Source: Solimonas sp040754295 (GTDB taxonomy: Bacteria; Pseudomonadota; Gammaproteobacteria; Nevskiales; Nevskiaceae). From it: 58,030 bases of DNA. The stretch is taken from contig JBFMCQ010000017.1 in the NCBI GenBank assembly GCA_040754295.1, positions 1-58,030 on the forward strand. Reading direction: 5' to 3'. Positions 24,898-32,637 of the stretch are shown one piece after another. The notes under the pieces were generated by a model, which was not told the DNA's origin, searched no databases, and saw only the letters and a list, made by a program, of their open reading frames with translations. Within the stretch, counting starts at the first letter, position 1. Each line of letters starts with the position of its first letter. The position numbers were made by a program, and so were the translations under genes.

Positions 24898-27054
24898 CTA
24901 AGCCGTCTGAGCCATCGCGCGTACGCTGTGCGGGTCGTCCGTAGAAAGACAAATCTGTCGATCACTCGCCAAAACTGCGCCAGGCCTATGAGAGACCAGG
25001 ACTCGCGTAATGCCGAGGGTACGGAGGTTATCGTTGACCAGAGTCTCGGTTGTGCCGTCCAGGTGGCTTGTGGCCTCGTCCATAAAAAGAATGACGGGTC
25101 TACGATAGAGCGCTCGTGCGAGCAGAACCCGCTGTTTCTGACCACCACTCAATGCACTTCCCATGTCCCCCACTAGTGTGTCGTACTGCATTGGCATTCT
25201 CATGATGTCCTTATGTATGCCCGCCAACTCAGCACAGCGAACAATTCTCTTCATGTCAATATCGCCTTCAAAGCAGGAAATATTGTCGCGCAGAGACCCT
25301 GTGAGGAGCTTATCCTCTTGCATCACTGCAGAAATGCAGCTTCGGTACGTTGGGTGTCCTGCTATCGGCCTACCGTCGACGCGTATCTCGCCGCTGGTTG
25401 GTTGCAGAAACCCAATGAGGCATCTCAGAAGGGTGGTCTTTCCGCAGCCGCTCGCGCCCGTTATGGCAAGCGTTTCTCCCGGCTCAACAACGAAACTGAG
25501 ATCCTTGAAGATCTGTATCCCGTCTTCCCCGTACCTATAGCCAATCGACCGGGCCTCCAGGCCCCCTCTAATACGCCCGTCAGGACCTGCAGGCATGAGC
25601 ATTGGCGAAGAGGTTTGCAGACCGCTCGCTCCCGTGTCCTCCGCATCTGTCAGCGCGATATCAGCGATCCGCTCAAGCTGCACCTCAATCATTCTTACTG
25701 CGATAACGTTCGTCACCAAGCTGTTGACCGATGAGGTGAAACGCAGCTTGTAACTGATAAAGGCAAAGAGCATACCAACCGTCATTGCGTTATCTATCAC
25801 TAAGCTGGCAGCGACATAAACGACAATGATATTCTCGAGTCCTGAAAGAAGCTTGCTGACGACGTTGTACCTGATATTCCACTGCTCTATTCGTATGTTT
25901 TTGTTCAGTGCGTTAACAAGGAGGTTCTGCCACTGATTCTGTCGGTCGTTCTCCATTTGGAAGAGCTTGATCGACTCAATGGCACGGATGGACTCAATGA
26001 GATGAGAGTCGTGCTTCGCCGCTGCCACCACGCTTTCGTGAGTTAGAATTTTGAGCGGCCGGTACACCGCAACACGAAACAGCGTATATATCGCAACAAA
26101 TGCGAGCACAAGAAGGGTCAGTGCGGAGTTGTACGCGAACATGACAGCAAGGGTGACCACCACCATTAAGCTGTCGACTACGGCCGATATTAGTCCTGTT
26201 GTGAATATTTGCCTGACGTTGTTAAGAGCGCCGAAGCGAGAGATCACGTCGCCGATTTGGCGCTTTTGGAAGTAGTCCATTGGCAACCGGACCAAGTGCC
26301 TGAAGAGCTTCGAGGCCATTTGCATGTTGAGGCGGCTCGACAGCTGCAAGACAACCTGCTCGCGAAAGGCGAATGTCGCCGCCTCTACTGCGAGGAGAAG
26401 TCCAAACCCAATAGAGAGCGTGAGAAGCAGATCCTCATCGCTTCTGAGCACCACGTCGTCAACTACAGTTTGCACAAAGAACGGCGCTAGAACGGCAAAT
26501 ATTTGAAGCAGCAACGCCAGAATAATGATGTTGGTAACAGTGGCTTTCAGGCCTGCGATGCGTCCGAATAGGTCTGATAGCGCAATTGTCCGCTTCGCAT
26601 CTTGACGGATGAAGGCGGCCGTCGGCGAGAGCTCGAGCGCCACGCCCGAGAAGAGGTGAATACAGTCCTGCCGCCTGACCGTCCTTTCTCCCGTGGCCGG
26701 GTCATGAATCACAATGTAGTTCTTCTTGACTGCGCGAAGTACGACGAAGTGATTCATCTCCCAGTGCAGTATGCAGGGCAGCGCGAGGTGATCTAGTTGT
26801 TCGGGCTCTACACGCAGCGCCCTGGTGCTCAGATGAAGACGCGCTGCAATGTCTGATAACCGCTTCATACTCGTGCCGTAACTGGACACTGGGAAGCGTT
26901 GGCGTAGCGTCGTCAGATCTACCTCGTATCCGTGGAAGGTCGCGATCATCGCCAAGCAGCAGAGTCCGCATTCTGCAGTCTCTGCCTGTAGGATCACCGG
27001 TAACTGCGACTTCCTGCCAAAGTCCAGTAACCTCGTGCCGTCAGAACGAGCCAC
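24898..27054 (-). CDS. C39-peptidase-containing ABC transporter (PCAT) for a double-glycine peptide
   Basis: 718 aa. The N-terminal C39 peptidase (about 14-140) is intact: Gln23, Cys29 in ETAECGLCC, His102 in NHFVVL and Asp118 in IHDPATGE. A six-helix ABC membrane domain (about 155-430) follows, then the ATPase with Walker A GASGCGKTT (about 531-539), signature LSGGQKQR and Walker B VILFMDEATSHLD. Such proteins cleave leaders after Gly-Gly and export the core. It starts with GTG, sharing one base with the HlyD-gene TAG. The precursor with a matching leader lies 2 kb upstream in the same operon. Confidence 0.93.
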   Translation of the reverse strand: MARSDGTRLLDFGRKSQLPVILQAETAECGLCCLAMIATFHGYEVDLTTLRQRFPVSSYGTSMKRLSDIAARLHLSTRALRVEPEQLDHLALPCILHWEMNHFVVLRAVKKNYIVIHDPATGERTVRRQDCIHLFSGVALELSPTAAFIRQDAKRTIALSDLFGRIAGLKATVTNIIILALLLQIFAVLAPFFVQTVVDDVVLRSDEDLLLTLSIGFGLLLAVEAATFAFREQVVLQLSSRLNMQMASKLFRHLVRLPMDYFQKRQIGDVISRFGALNNVRQIFTTGLISAVVDSLMVVVTLAVMFAYNSALTLLVLAFVAIYTLFRVAVYRPLKILTHESVVAAAKHDSHLIESIRAIESIKLFQMENDRQNQWQNLLVNALNKNIRIEQWNIRYNVVSKLLSGLENIIVVYVAASLVIDNAMTVGMLFAFISYKLRFTSSVNSLVTNVIAVRMIEVQLERIADIALTDAEDTGASGLQTSSPMLMPAGPDGRIRGGLEARSIGYRYGEDGIQIFKDLSFVVEPGETLAITGASGCGKTTLLRCLIGFLQPTSGEIRVDGRPIAGHPTYRSCISAVMQEDKLLTGSLRDNISCFEGDIDMKRIVRCAELAGIHKDIMRMPMQYDTLVGDMGSALSGGQKQRVLLARALYRRPVILFMDEATSHLDGTTETLVNDNLRTLGITRVLVSHRPGAVLASDRQICLSTDDPHSVRAMAQTA

Positions 27055-28310
27055 TAGATCTTCCCTTGTAGGCTGTAGATGGGCTCAAGAAGCCAGTCGA
27101 CCAGCGATCTCCGGTCAAGCTGAATGTCGGCGGAGAACGTCATTCCTGGTTTGAGCTTAATGCTCTGACCATACGCCTCCACGGCCGTTGTTTCGAGATT
27201 CGCGATGCCTCGGTAGACAGGCTCGGTCGTCGGTATGGGGGAACCGTGTAGTTCGTGCGGGAGTAGTATCGATCTTGACAGAGCCGTCATCCCCGCCTCG
27301 TACAAGCCGAACTTTTGATATGGAAATGCGTCGTAGCGTATCTCCAACTGCTGTCCGGTCCTGACAAAGCCGGCGGCCGTAACCGGTACTAGGACGTGTG
27401 CCGTCAGTGTCGCTTCAGCTCCGACTATCGAGAGCAGCGGGATCTTAGTACCTACAGAGTCGCCCTCGCGCACCTGGAGATTAGTTACGGTGCCCGAGCG
27501 GGACGCGCGAATCACATAGGACGTCTCGCTACTCAGTTGGGCCCTGAGTTGGTTGGTCTTGCTGATCTGGGAGCGCAGATCATCTACGGCGTCGGCGTGT
27601 TCGGTAGCGGCGATCTGCCGCTCGAGCTTGAGCTGGTCAAGCATATTCCGTTTGCTGGCACGTTCGCGCAGTAGCGCTTGGCGCTCACTCAAAAGTTCCA
27701 GTCGTGCCTCATCTGCTTCGTGCACGGCGACTGAAGATGCGTAACCGGACTGTTTTAGGCTGAGTATGCTGCGGCTTCTAGTCGATGCAAGCTCGGAGCG
27801 CTCCTCCAAAATCTCGAGCTGGCCGTTGAGAAACGTCAGGTCTTCTTCCAGTGACGAGATGCGCTGTGCAATCCCACTGTCGCGCGTCACGGCGGCGACC
27901 TCCGCTCTCGCTAGCCGCTCTTCCAGCAGAGCGCTCTGCCGGTCATATTCCTCAAGGAGAACACTATCGAGACTTTCGCCACTGGTTAGAACCCGATCAC
28001 CGCGAACTACAATAAGCGGTTGCCCGGCCTCTACAAGTTCGTCATCCTCGACAAGCATCTTGTATACAGTTCCTGGGCTGCCGGCGTACACGGCGAGCAC
28101 ACCGCCAGAGGGCTCCAGCCACCCCCTCACCGTCTCCCGCCGCGCATAGGTGCTTGTCGACAACCATACCGCGGTGACGACTACCCAAGCGAGTAAGAAG
28201 GAAACGACTATGGACTGGCGCGCTACCGGAAGGATGAGAACATCACCATGCGAGCGCCTTGTATCGCGGTGTTCGGCCGCTTGTTTCCGAAACAGCTGCC
28301 CCTCACGCAT
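27054..28310 (-). CDS. HlyD-family periplasmic adaptor of the peptide exporter
   Basis: 418 aa. One N-terminal membrane helix (about 33-52), a split lipoyl/barrel region and a long coiled coil (about 120-255) match membrane-fusion proteins that pair with C39 exporters, such as CvaA with CvaB. It should bridge the ABC transporter to an outer-membrane TolC not encoded here. Its ATG lies inside the end of the TauD-like gene (8-nt overlap). Confidence 0.9.
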   Translation of the reverse strand: MREGQLFRKQAAEHRDTRRSHGDVLILPVARQSIVVSFLLAWVVVTAVWLSTSTYARRETVRGWLEPSGGVLAVYAGSPGTVYKMLVEDDELVEAGQPLIVVRGDRVLTSGESLDSVLLEEYDRQSALLEERLARAEVAAVTRDSGIAQRISSLEEDLTFLNGQLEILEERSELASTRSRSILSLKQSGYASSVAVHEADEARLELLSERQALLRERASKRNMLDQLKLERQIAATEHADAVDDLRSQISKTNQLRAQLSSETSYVIRASRSGTVTNLQVREGDSVGTKIPLLSIVGAEATLTAHVLVPVTAAGFVRTGQQLEIRYDAFPYQKFGLYEAGMTALSRSILLPHELHGSPIPTTEPVYRGIANLETTAVEAYGQSIKLKPGMTFSADIQLDRRSLVDWLLEPIYSLQGKI

Positions 28311-28983
28311 GCAGGCAGATCCAATGGCGATATAGCAATCTTCTAGTTGTCGTCTCGGTAATCGCCTCGCGGCCGTGCAGTACCCTCTTGTTGTCGACGA
28401 TCAGCATGTCCCCCTTCCTTAGGCGGAGAGACGTCGCTCGCGCTGTTGCGATCTTTTCTTGGAAAGCTTCCAGGACTTCCGCGTACTGCGCCTTCGAGGC
28501 CTCGTCGACTAGCCAATCGGCGTAGTACAGACCGGCCGCAGACAGCATGGGGATTGACTTTAGGGGAGTTGCGCGCGGCCTTGTTGGAACAACTACGTTT
28601 ATGCGCGCCAAAGCTTCGAGCACGTCCGGCCCTAGCGAATCCTTGATGGCTTTAAAGTCCACGAGCAGCGAGGCCCCGCCTCCGTCGCACTGCTCTTCGC
28701 AGTACCAGGCTATGAGATCGACAGCCGGATGGTCGGTGTGCGGGCTCATGGCGCTGCTTGTGTGAAGTAATGCCATGCGGGCCGGGTCCACATCTATGGA
28801 GGCTCGGCGAATTGTTGTCCCCACTCGTAACAGATAGTCTGCGCAGTCGGCATAGCTCACGAAGCGCCTGGTGGCGTGTCCATCACGCTGGATCTCCGTC
28901 TTCAGCGCCGTGACGTCGAGCGCGAGCTGCTCTTCCGACCCCGTGCCTGCGTTCCTTGGACCAATCGGGTAGTCACCTTCCAT
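28303..28983 (-). CDS. TauD/TfdA-like Fe(II)/2-oxoglutarate oxygenase, candidate peptide-modifying enzyme
   Basis: 226 aa, shorter than typical TauD (about 280). The iron triad is visible: His82-x-Asp84 in PHTDHPAVD and distal His203 in VLHGREA. The 2-oxoglutarate-binding Arg follows in TTRRLLYRHW. Such enzymes hydroxylate, desaturate or cyclise. Its place between the precursor and the exporter points to oxidation of the core peptide. The ATG at 28983 has no clear Shine-Dalgarno and follows a strong stem-loop by 22-25 nt. The short N-terminus may leave room for a partner protein. Confidence 0.85.
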   Translation of the reverse strand: MEGDYPIGPRNAGTGSEEQLALDVTALKTEIQRDGHATRRFVSYADCADYLLRVGTTIRRASIDVDPARMALLHTSSAMSPHTDHPAVDLIAWYCEEQCDGGGASLLVDFKAIKDSLGPDVLEALARINVVVPTRPRATPLKSIPMLSAAGLYYADWLVDEASKAQYAEVLEAFQEKIATARATSLRLRKGDMLIVDNKRVLHGREAITETTTRRLLYRHWICLHA

Positions 28984-29007
28984 GAGCGATTACTATACTA
29001 TCAAGGC

Positions 29008-29059
29008 CGGTGATACTCGGCCGAGAATCGACTGCCTTCTCTCGGGCCGAGTATCACCG
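29008..29059 (-). promoter_or_regulatory. Long stem-loop between precursor gene and oxygenase gene
   Basis: CGGTGATACTCGGCC (29008-29022) is the exact reverse complement of GGCCGAGTATCACCG (29045-29059). Four more pairs can form inside (GAGA/TCTC) past a bulged G. No T-run follows on the minus strand, so it is not a standard terminator. It starts 51 nt after the precursor stop. It may stabilise precursor mRNA or let only part of transcription pass, giving more precursor than enzyme. Confidence 0.75.
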
Positions 29060-29110
29060 ACATGGACCATGGGTCATGCTGTTGTATGTCGGCCCGTCTG
29101 CCGAGTCCTA

Positions 29111-29344
29111 CTACTGCCGGTTCTTATGGTCATAGCCGGGACCACCGTCGCCCCAGCACGTACCATCGAAGCACGTATTGTGATAGCAGGCACCGCCTGC
29201 ACAGTAGTCGGTCCCGCAGAGGTCTGTTCCTCCTGTTACATGCTTGAGGAGAGCATCCTCAATTAGCTCCATCTTGGGACGCGAATCGAGTCCCTTCACT
29301 CGGGTGTCCTCGGCGCTACGTTGCTTGGTCATGTCGTCGCTCAC
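29111..29344 (-). CDS. RiPP precursor peptide, double-Gly leader and periodic Cys core
   Basis: 77 aa. It starts with GTG at 29344, which has GGAGGG 7 nt upstream; ATG codon 5 is the alternative. The leader is residues 1-39 and ends KMELIEDALLKHVTGG, with Val-4, Leu-7 and Ile-12 matching C39 leaders. The predicted 38-residue core begins TDLCGTDY. Its five Cys (43, 48, 53, 58, 63) are spaced exactly five apart, each block holding small, Asp/Asn, aromatic or Thr residues. It ends with a Gly-rich, basic tail (GDGGPGYDHKNRQ). It lies 26 nt after the His-rich gene. I know no named RiPP class with this core. Confidence 0.85.
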   Translation of the reverse strand: MSDDMTKQRSAEDTRVKGLDSRPKMELIEDALLKHVTGGTDLCGTDYCAGGACYHNTCFDGTCWGDGGPGYDHKNRQ

Positions 29345-29370
29345 TGCAAAACCCTCCTTTGGTTGGACAG

Positions 29371-29868
29371 CTACTTCCGCCGCATTTCCCGTATGCGTCT
29401 TGGCGAGAAGCGTTCGGGGAACTCGTAGTACCATTTGATGAAGACGTCTCTACCGAGAAGGTCGTAGATCATGGAATAGCGTTTCTTCTTCTCTTCTCGC
29501 AAGGCAGTTAGCCTTGCGTCGTTCATCTCGGACCTAAGCCGCTTCTTCTCGGACACCGTTGTTGGTGTATGGTGCATGTAGTGTCCGAACATGCGGCTGC
29601 AAAACTCGTGGTATTCCTTCGTGAACAAGATGAAGGTGTGCCACATTTCGTCGATGATGAGTATCGGGCGATCGATGGACTGTAGGAACTCTGCCCGGTA
29701 GTTGGTCGAGAGCCAAAGAAATCGGAGGGTTTCTCGGAAAATGTCCTCTGCGTCCTCGCGAGATACCTCGAAGGACTCGCAGAAGGAATCTAGGACGTTA
29801 TCGTTTCGGTAGGACAGGACTGCCTCAAGCGTACTTACCCGCCCATCTTGAGTGGCTGCTGTAACCAC
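29371..29868 (-). CDS. His-rich GRDP-like (DUF1399-type) protein, candidate RiPP maturation factor
   Basis: 165 aa, no signal or membrane segment. The centre reads IDEMWHTFILFTKEYHEFC then FGHYMHH (residues 72-100): Asp73, His77, His87, Cys90, His96, His99 and His100 could bind metal. This motif recalls the glycine-rich-domain-protein-like family (PF07173/DUF1399), named from memory. The C-terminus is strongly basic (about 108-165). It starts with GTG at 29868 after a strong AGGAGGAGG. Its position just before the precursor suggests it modifies or chaperones the peptide, perhaps with the TauD-like enzyme. Confidence 0.65.
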   Translation of the reverse strand: MVTAATQDGRVSTLEAVLSYRNDNVLDSFCESFEVSREDAEDIFRETLRFLWLSTNYRAEFLQSIDRPILIIDEMWHTFILFTKEYHEFCSRMFGHYMHHTPTTVSEKKRLRSEMNDARLTALREEKKKRYSMIYDLLGRDVFIKWYYEFPERFSPRRIREMRRK

Positions 29869-29928
29869 CTTCCTCCTCCTTGTAGCTTCGGCGCCAATTT
29901 GTCTGCGTGGCTCTACTATAAAAAGCCT

Positions 29929-30447
29929 CTACTGCATACGTTCGCTTGCCGCCGCGCACACGGTGTGTGGCCAGAGATGCATGGAATATGAGGCTTCGTC
30001 ACATTGGCGCTTTATCCTGGACAGAGGCAGCGCCGCATCTGTTCGATCGTCAATCAGCTTCTTGATATGCTGAAATGTTTGCGGTGAGATACTTGCGATC
30101 CCGACGCCATCACCGATCCAATCTTTGCCTACGAGGATCGTGCCCCGTTCGGCAAGCTTCATCTCATATATAGGTGCGGGATATGCGTCTTTCACTTCGG
30201 CGAGAGGCCTAACGCCGTCGCAGAGTAATTTGCGCAGCTCGATGAAGTGCCCGAAGGTTTTGTAGACAATGGCACGATCGTCCAGCAGAACATAAATCGC
30301 GCTAACGTCGTCACACGAATCGCGTGGCGCGGATTCGGCTGCGCAGGGCTGCGATAGTGCAAGGAGAGAAACGCCTGCGAATGCCGCCAGCGCTCTTGTG
30401 AGCCTTCCCCATTCAGCGCCACTGGGCGAGTCGCCTCTGTGCGTCAT
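29929..30447 (-). CDS. Secreted hypothetical protein at head of RiPP operon
   Basis: 172 aa. An N-terminal signal peptide (hydrophobic about 18-34, cleavage near CAAES) precedes a periplasmic domain with Cys at about 45, 76, 149 and 163, able to form two disulfides. The ATG at 30447 has GGAGGG 7 nt upstream. It is 60 nt from the next gene on the same strand. I do not recognise the family. A periplasmic immunity or peptide-folding role is possible but not shown. Confidence 0.7.
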   Translation of the reverse strand: MTHRGDSPSGAEWGRLTRALAAFAGVSLLALSQPCAAESAPRDSCDDVSAIYVLLDDRAIVYKTFGHFIELRKLLCDGVRPLAEVKDAYPAPIYEMKLAERGTILVGKDWIGDGVGIASISPQTFQHIKKLIDDRTDAALPLSRIKRQCDEASYSMHLWPHTVCAAASERMQ

Positions 30448-30600
30448 CTGAATCCCTCCGCTGATCTCTGCCGCAAGGGCCGAGTCACCCTAGTTCCCGT
30501 CGTACTGTGATACAGCAACAGCGTTTCATTTTTGTTTCAGACATGGGGTGCGTTTCGGTTCAGGGGAACTCCGCGCCTATACGTAGGTCTTCTTCTTCTC

Positions 30601-30727
30601 GCGGCCGTGGTGGAATTTGGTAGACGCAGGAGCTTGCCTAAGCGTCGTTGCGCGTACGTGCCGCAAGGCGCTCAGGAAGCTCCCGTCATTCTTGAGGTGC
30701 AGGGTTCGAGTCCCTCCGGCCGCACCA
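30601..30727 (+). tRNA. tRNA-Leu-like gene with hairpin in place of the anticodon loop
   Basis: The acceptor GCGGCCG/CGGCCGC plus encoded ACCA, D arm (GTG...CGC, GAATTTGGTAGA loop with one extra T), long variable arm and T loop TTCGAGT are tRNA-Leu-like. Between the stem halves GGAGC (30629-30633) and GCTCC (30679-30683) lie 45 nt instead of 7. That stretch folds as nested pairs CCT/AGG, AGCG/CGCT and TTGCG/CGCAA. The T stem has one C-C mismatch. Total length is 127 nt. It is either a pseudo-tRNA or carries a small intron-like insert; if cut out, CAG could be the anticodon. Confidence 0.6.
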
Positions 30728-30835
30728 CGTCCTCGCTGCGCCAGACGTACAATTGCCGAGAGTGGGCGAATTTGGGCGCACCGCGATGCCGCGCCTGCTC
30801 TGTTGCGGCGAGGGACGGCCGGCGTATTCGCGATC

Positions 30836-31310
30836 TCAGTGACCAAGGTCATTGCGCGAAGCGGGGACCGGAAGTAGGGGCCCGCCTGGTGCTTGCGCCA
30901 TCCCCAGGAAGGCGTGGACCGTCGCCCTGAACCGCGGCCACTTAATCGCCCTCCCCCGCTCCCACTCACTCCAGGAGTCGGGATGGACCCCAAGCGCTTC
31001 GGCCGCCTCCCCGATCGTCCACCCCATGTGCCGCCGCTTCGCGCGCATGCGCTCGCCAAGTGTCTGCGCCGACGGCAAGGGGTCATACCCGAGGAAGGCG
31101 ACGATGGCAGGCATGTCGTACACGGCAGGCTGCGTATAGCCCTTTTCCCAATGGAGGACCGTGGCTTCGGTGACACCCAACATTGGTGCTGCCTGTTTTT
31201 GGCGCATACTCTTTATGATGCGTGCGCGCTTCAAGTTCGCCGATAGTTTTCGGGTTCTCAGAATAAGGCTTCGGTTTCAATGCCTTGAGGCGGATCGGCC
31301 CGGATGGCAA
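30836..31310 (-). pseudogene. XRE-type double-HTH regulator with frameshift
   Basis: The downstream frame (30836-31234) carries two HTH motifs: QKQAAPMLGVTEATVLHWEKG and GEAAEALGVHPDSWSEWERG. The usual family N-terminus, LKALKPKPYSENPKTIGE, lies immediately upstream but in another frame (about 31238-31310). The join GAAC-TTGAAG looks like loss of 2 nt from an expected GAACACTTGAAG. A shorter protein from TTG at 31234 is possible. The 5' end abuts the duplicated comM fragment. Confidence 0.65.
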
Positions 31311-31324
31311 GAGGGCAACGCGCG

Positions 31325-31794
31325 CGTGTCCCTGCGGCTGGCTGGGCGATGTCTCCGGCCGCTGCCGCTGCACGCCTGAGCAGGTATCGCGCTACCGCGC
31401 GAAGATCTCCGGCCCGCTGCTCGACCGCATCGACCTGCAACTGTTCGTGCCGCGCGTGGACCCGGCGCAGCTCGGCACCCGTGCGGCAGCGGCCGAAGCC
31501 AGCGCCGACGTGCGCGCGCGCGTGATCGCCGCGCGCCGTCTACAGCTCGAGCGCCAGGGCTGCACCAACGCGCAGCTGCACGGCCAGGCGCTGGACCGCC
31601 ACGCACGGCCGGATCGCGAGGCCGAGCAGCTGCTGCAGGCGGCGATGGCCCGCCACCTGCTGACTGCGCGCTCCTACCACCGCTGCCTGCGCGTCGCGCG
31701 CACGCTCGCCGATCTCGAGAACACGCCCGCGATCGGCGCCGCGCACGCCGCCGAGGCGCTGCGCTACCGCGAGCTGGACCGGCCGGCGCCGTAA
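31325..31794 (+). pseudogene. Duplicated 3' fragment of comM
   Basis: The last 470 bp of comM, identical to 22707-23176, begins abruptly at CGTGTCCCTGCGG with no start codon or upstream comM sequence. It keeps the CxxCxCT region and the C-terminal helicase lid. It marks the right edge of the island. Confidence 0.95.
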
Positions 31795-31799
31795 CGGAA

Positions 31800-31824
31800 A
31801 AAGGGCCGCGCGCGGCGGCCCTTT
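31800..31824. terminator. Bidirectional terminator between comM fragment and torF
   Basis: AAAGGGCCGC / GCGGCCCTTT with loop GCGCG; copy of the hairpin at 23182-23206 with one loop change. Confidence 0.8.
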
Positions 31825-31846
31825 CGTCACACCGGACTTCGATCGA

Positions 31847-32539
31847 TCAGAGGTCGAAGGAGTAGCCGCCGCTGACGACGGCCTTCGGATCGTCGTCATC
31901 GAGGTCGGTCGCCACGAAGGCCAGCCCCATCGTGAAGCCGTTGCCGGCGTCGGCAGACAGACCTACGCTGTAGTCGACGATGTCTTCGATCCCCTCTTCG
32001 TCGAAGGTCTGCTGGCCGACGTGCAGATCCAGGCTCAGTTTTTCGGAGACGGGGAACGCCAGATCGAGATACGGGTAGTAGACCGTGTCATCGGTGATGG
32101 CAAAGTAGTCTGCCAGGCTGACGTAGACGCCGAGCGTCGCGGGTCCGAAGGCCAGCGAACCGTACAGCTCGACGGTGTTGTTGGACGGATCGGGCGACGG
32201 TGTGACCTCGTCCTCTTCCGGATACCAGTAGTAGATCGCGCCGACGTCGTAGCCGATCGGGCCGGCCTCGCCGCCGAAGCCCGCGTAGAAATCGACCTCT
32301 GCCGAGGTGCCGGTGAGGCTTGCGAAGTTGATCGTCGACGCCCACGTGCCGGCGTAGAACCCGGAGTCGTGCGCGTAATCCAGGCCGCCAGAAACGGCTG
32401 CGCCGGTGGTCTGCTCGAGACCGCGGAACAGGTACTGGCTGCTCACCCCCACGTTGCCGCTTACCCCCGCCAACGCGCTGCCCGAGAACACGGCCGCGCC
32501 CAGGATCGCGGCGCTCACAACCGAACGCTTGAATGTCAT
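31847..32539 (-). CDS. TorF-family putative outer-membrane porin
   Basis: 230 aa. A signal peptide (about 1-24, cleavage at ALAG) is followed by GNVGVSSQYLFRGLEQT, the conserved start of the TorF/TIGR02001 barrel family, then amphipathic strands ending in ...GGYSFDL. An acidic turn (DLDDDDPK) precedes the last strand. Function is predicted as a small porin. A broken paralogue lies at 23229-23610. Confidence 0.85.
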   Translation of the reverse strand: MTFKRSVVSAAILGAAVFSGSALAGVSGNVGVSSQYLFRGLEQTTGAAVSGGLDYAHDSGFYAGTWASTINFASLTGTSAEVDFYAGFGGEAGPIGYDVGAIYYWYPEEDEVTPSPDPSNNTVELYGSLAFGPATLGVYVSLADYFAITDDTVYYPYLDLAFPVSEKLSLDLHVGQQTFDEEGIEDIVDYSVGLSADAGNGFTMGLAFVATDLDDDDPKAVVSGGYSFDL

Positions 32540-32637
32540 GTAAGCCTCTTCAACGATTTTTTGGATGACTCCGCGGTCGGCAGTGCATTACCGCGGCCCC
32601 GTGCGGTTTTTCGCACATTACGCTGCAAACAGCAAGA

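Noticed and set aside
29008..29059. Rho-independent terminator after the precursor gene
   Set aside because: No T-run follows the stem on the transcribed strand.
29111..29434. Longer precursor starting upstream of the GTG at 29344
   Set aside because: The extra codons overlap the His-rich gene and lack a ribosome site, whereas GTG 29344 has GGAGGG at the right distance.
30601..30727. Group I intron in the tRNA-Leu-like gene
   Set aside because: The insert is about 38 nt, far below the size needed for a group I core.
23200..31800. Integrase, transposase or conjugation genes in the island
   Set aside because: None could be found; the edges are explained by the comM duplication.
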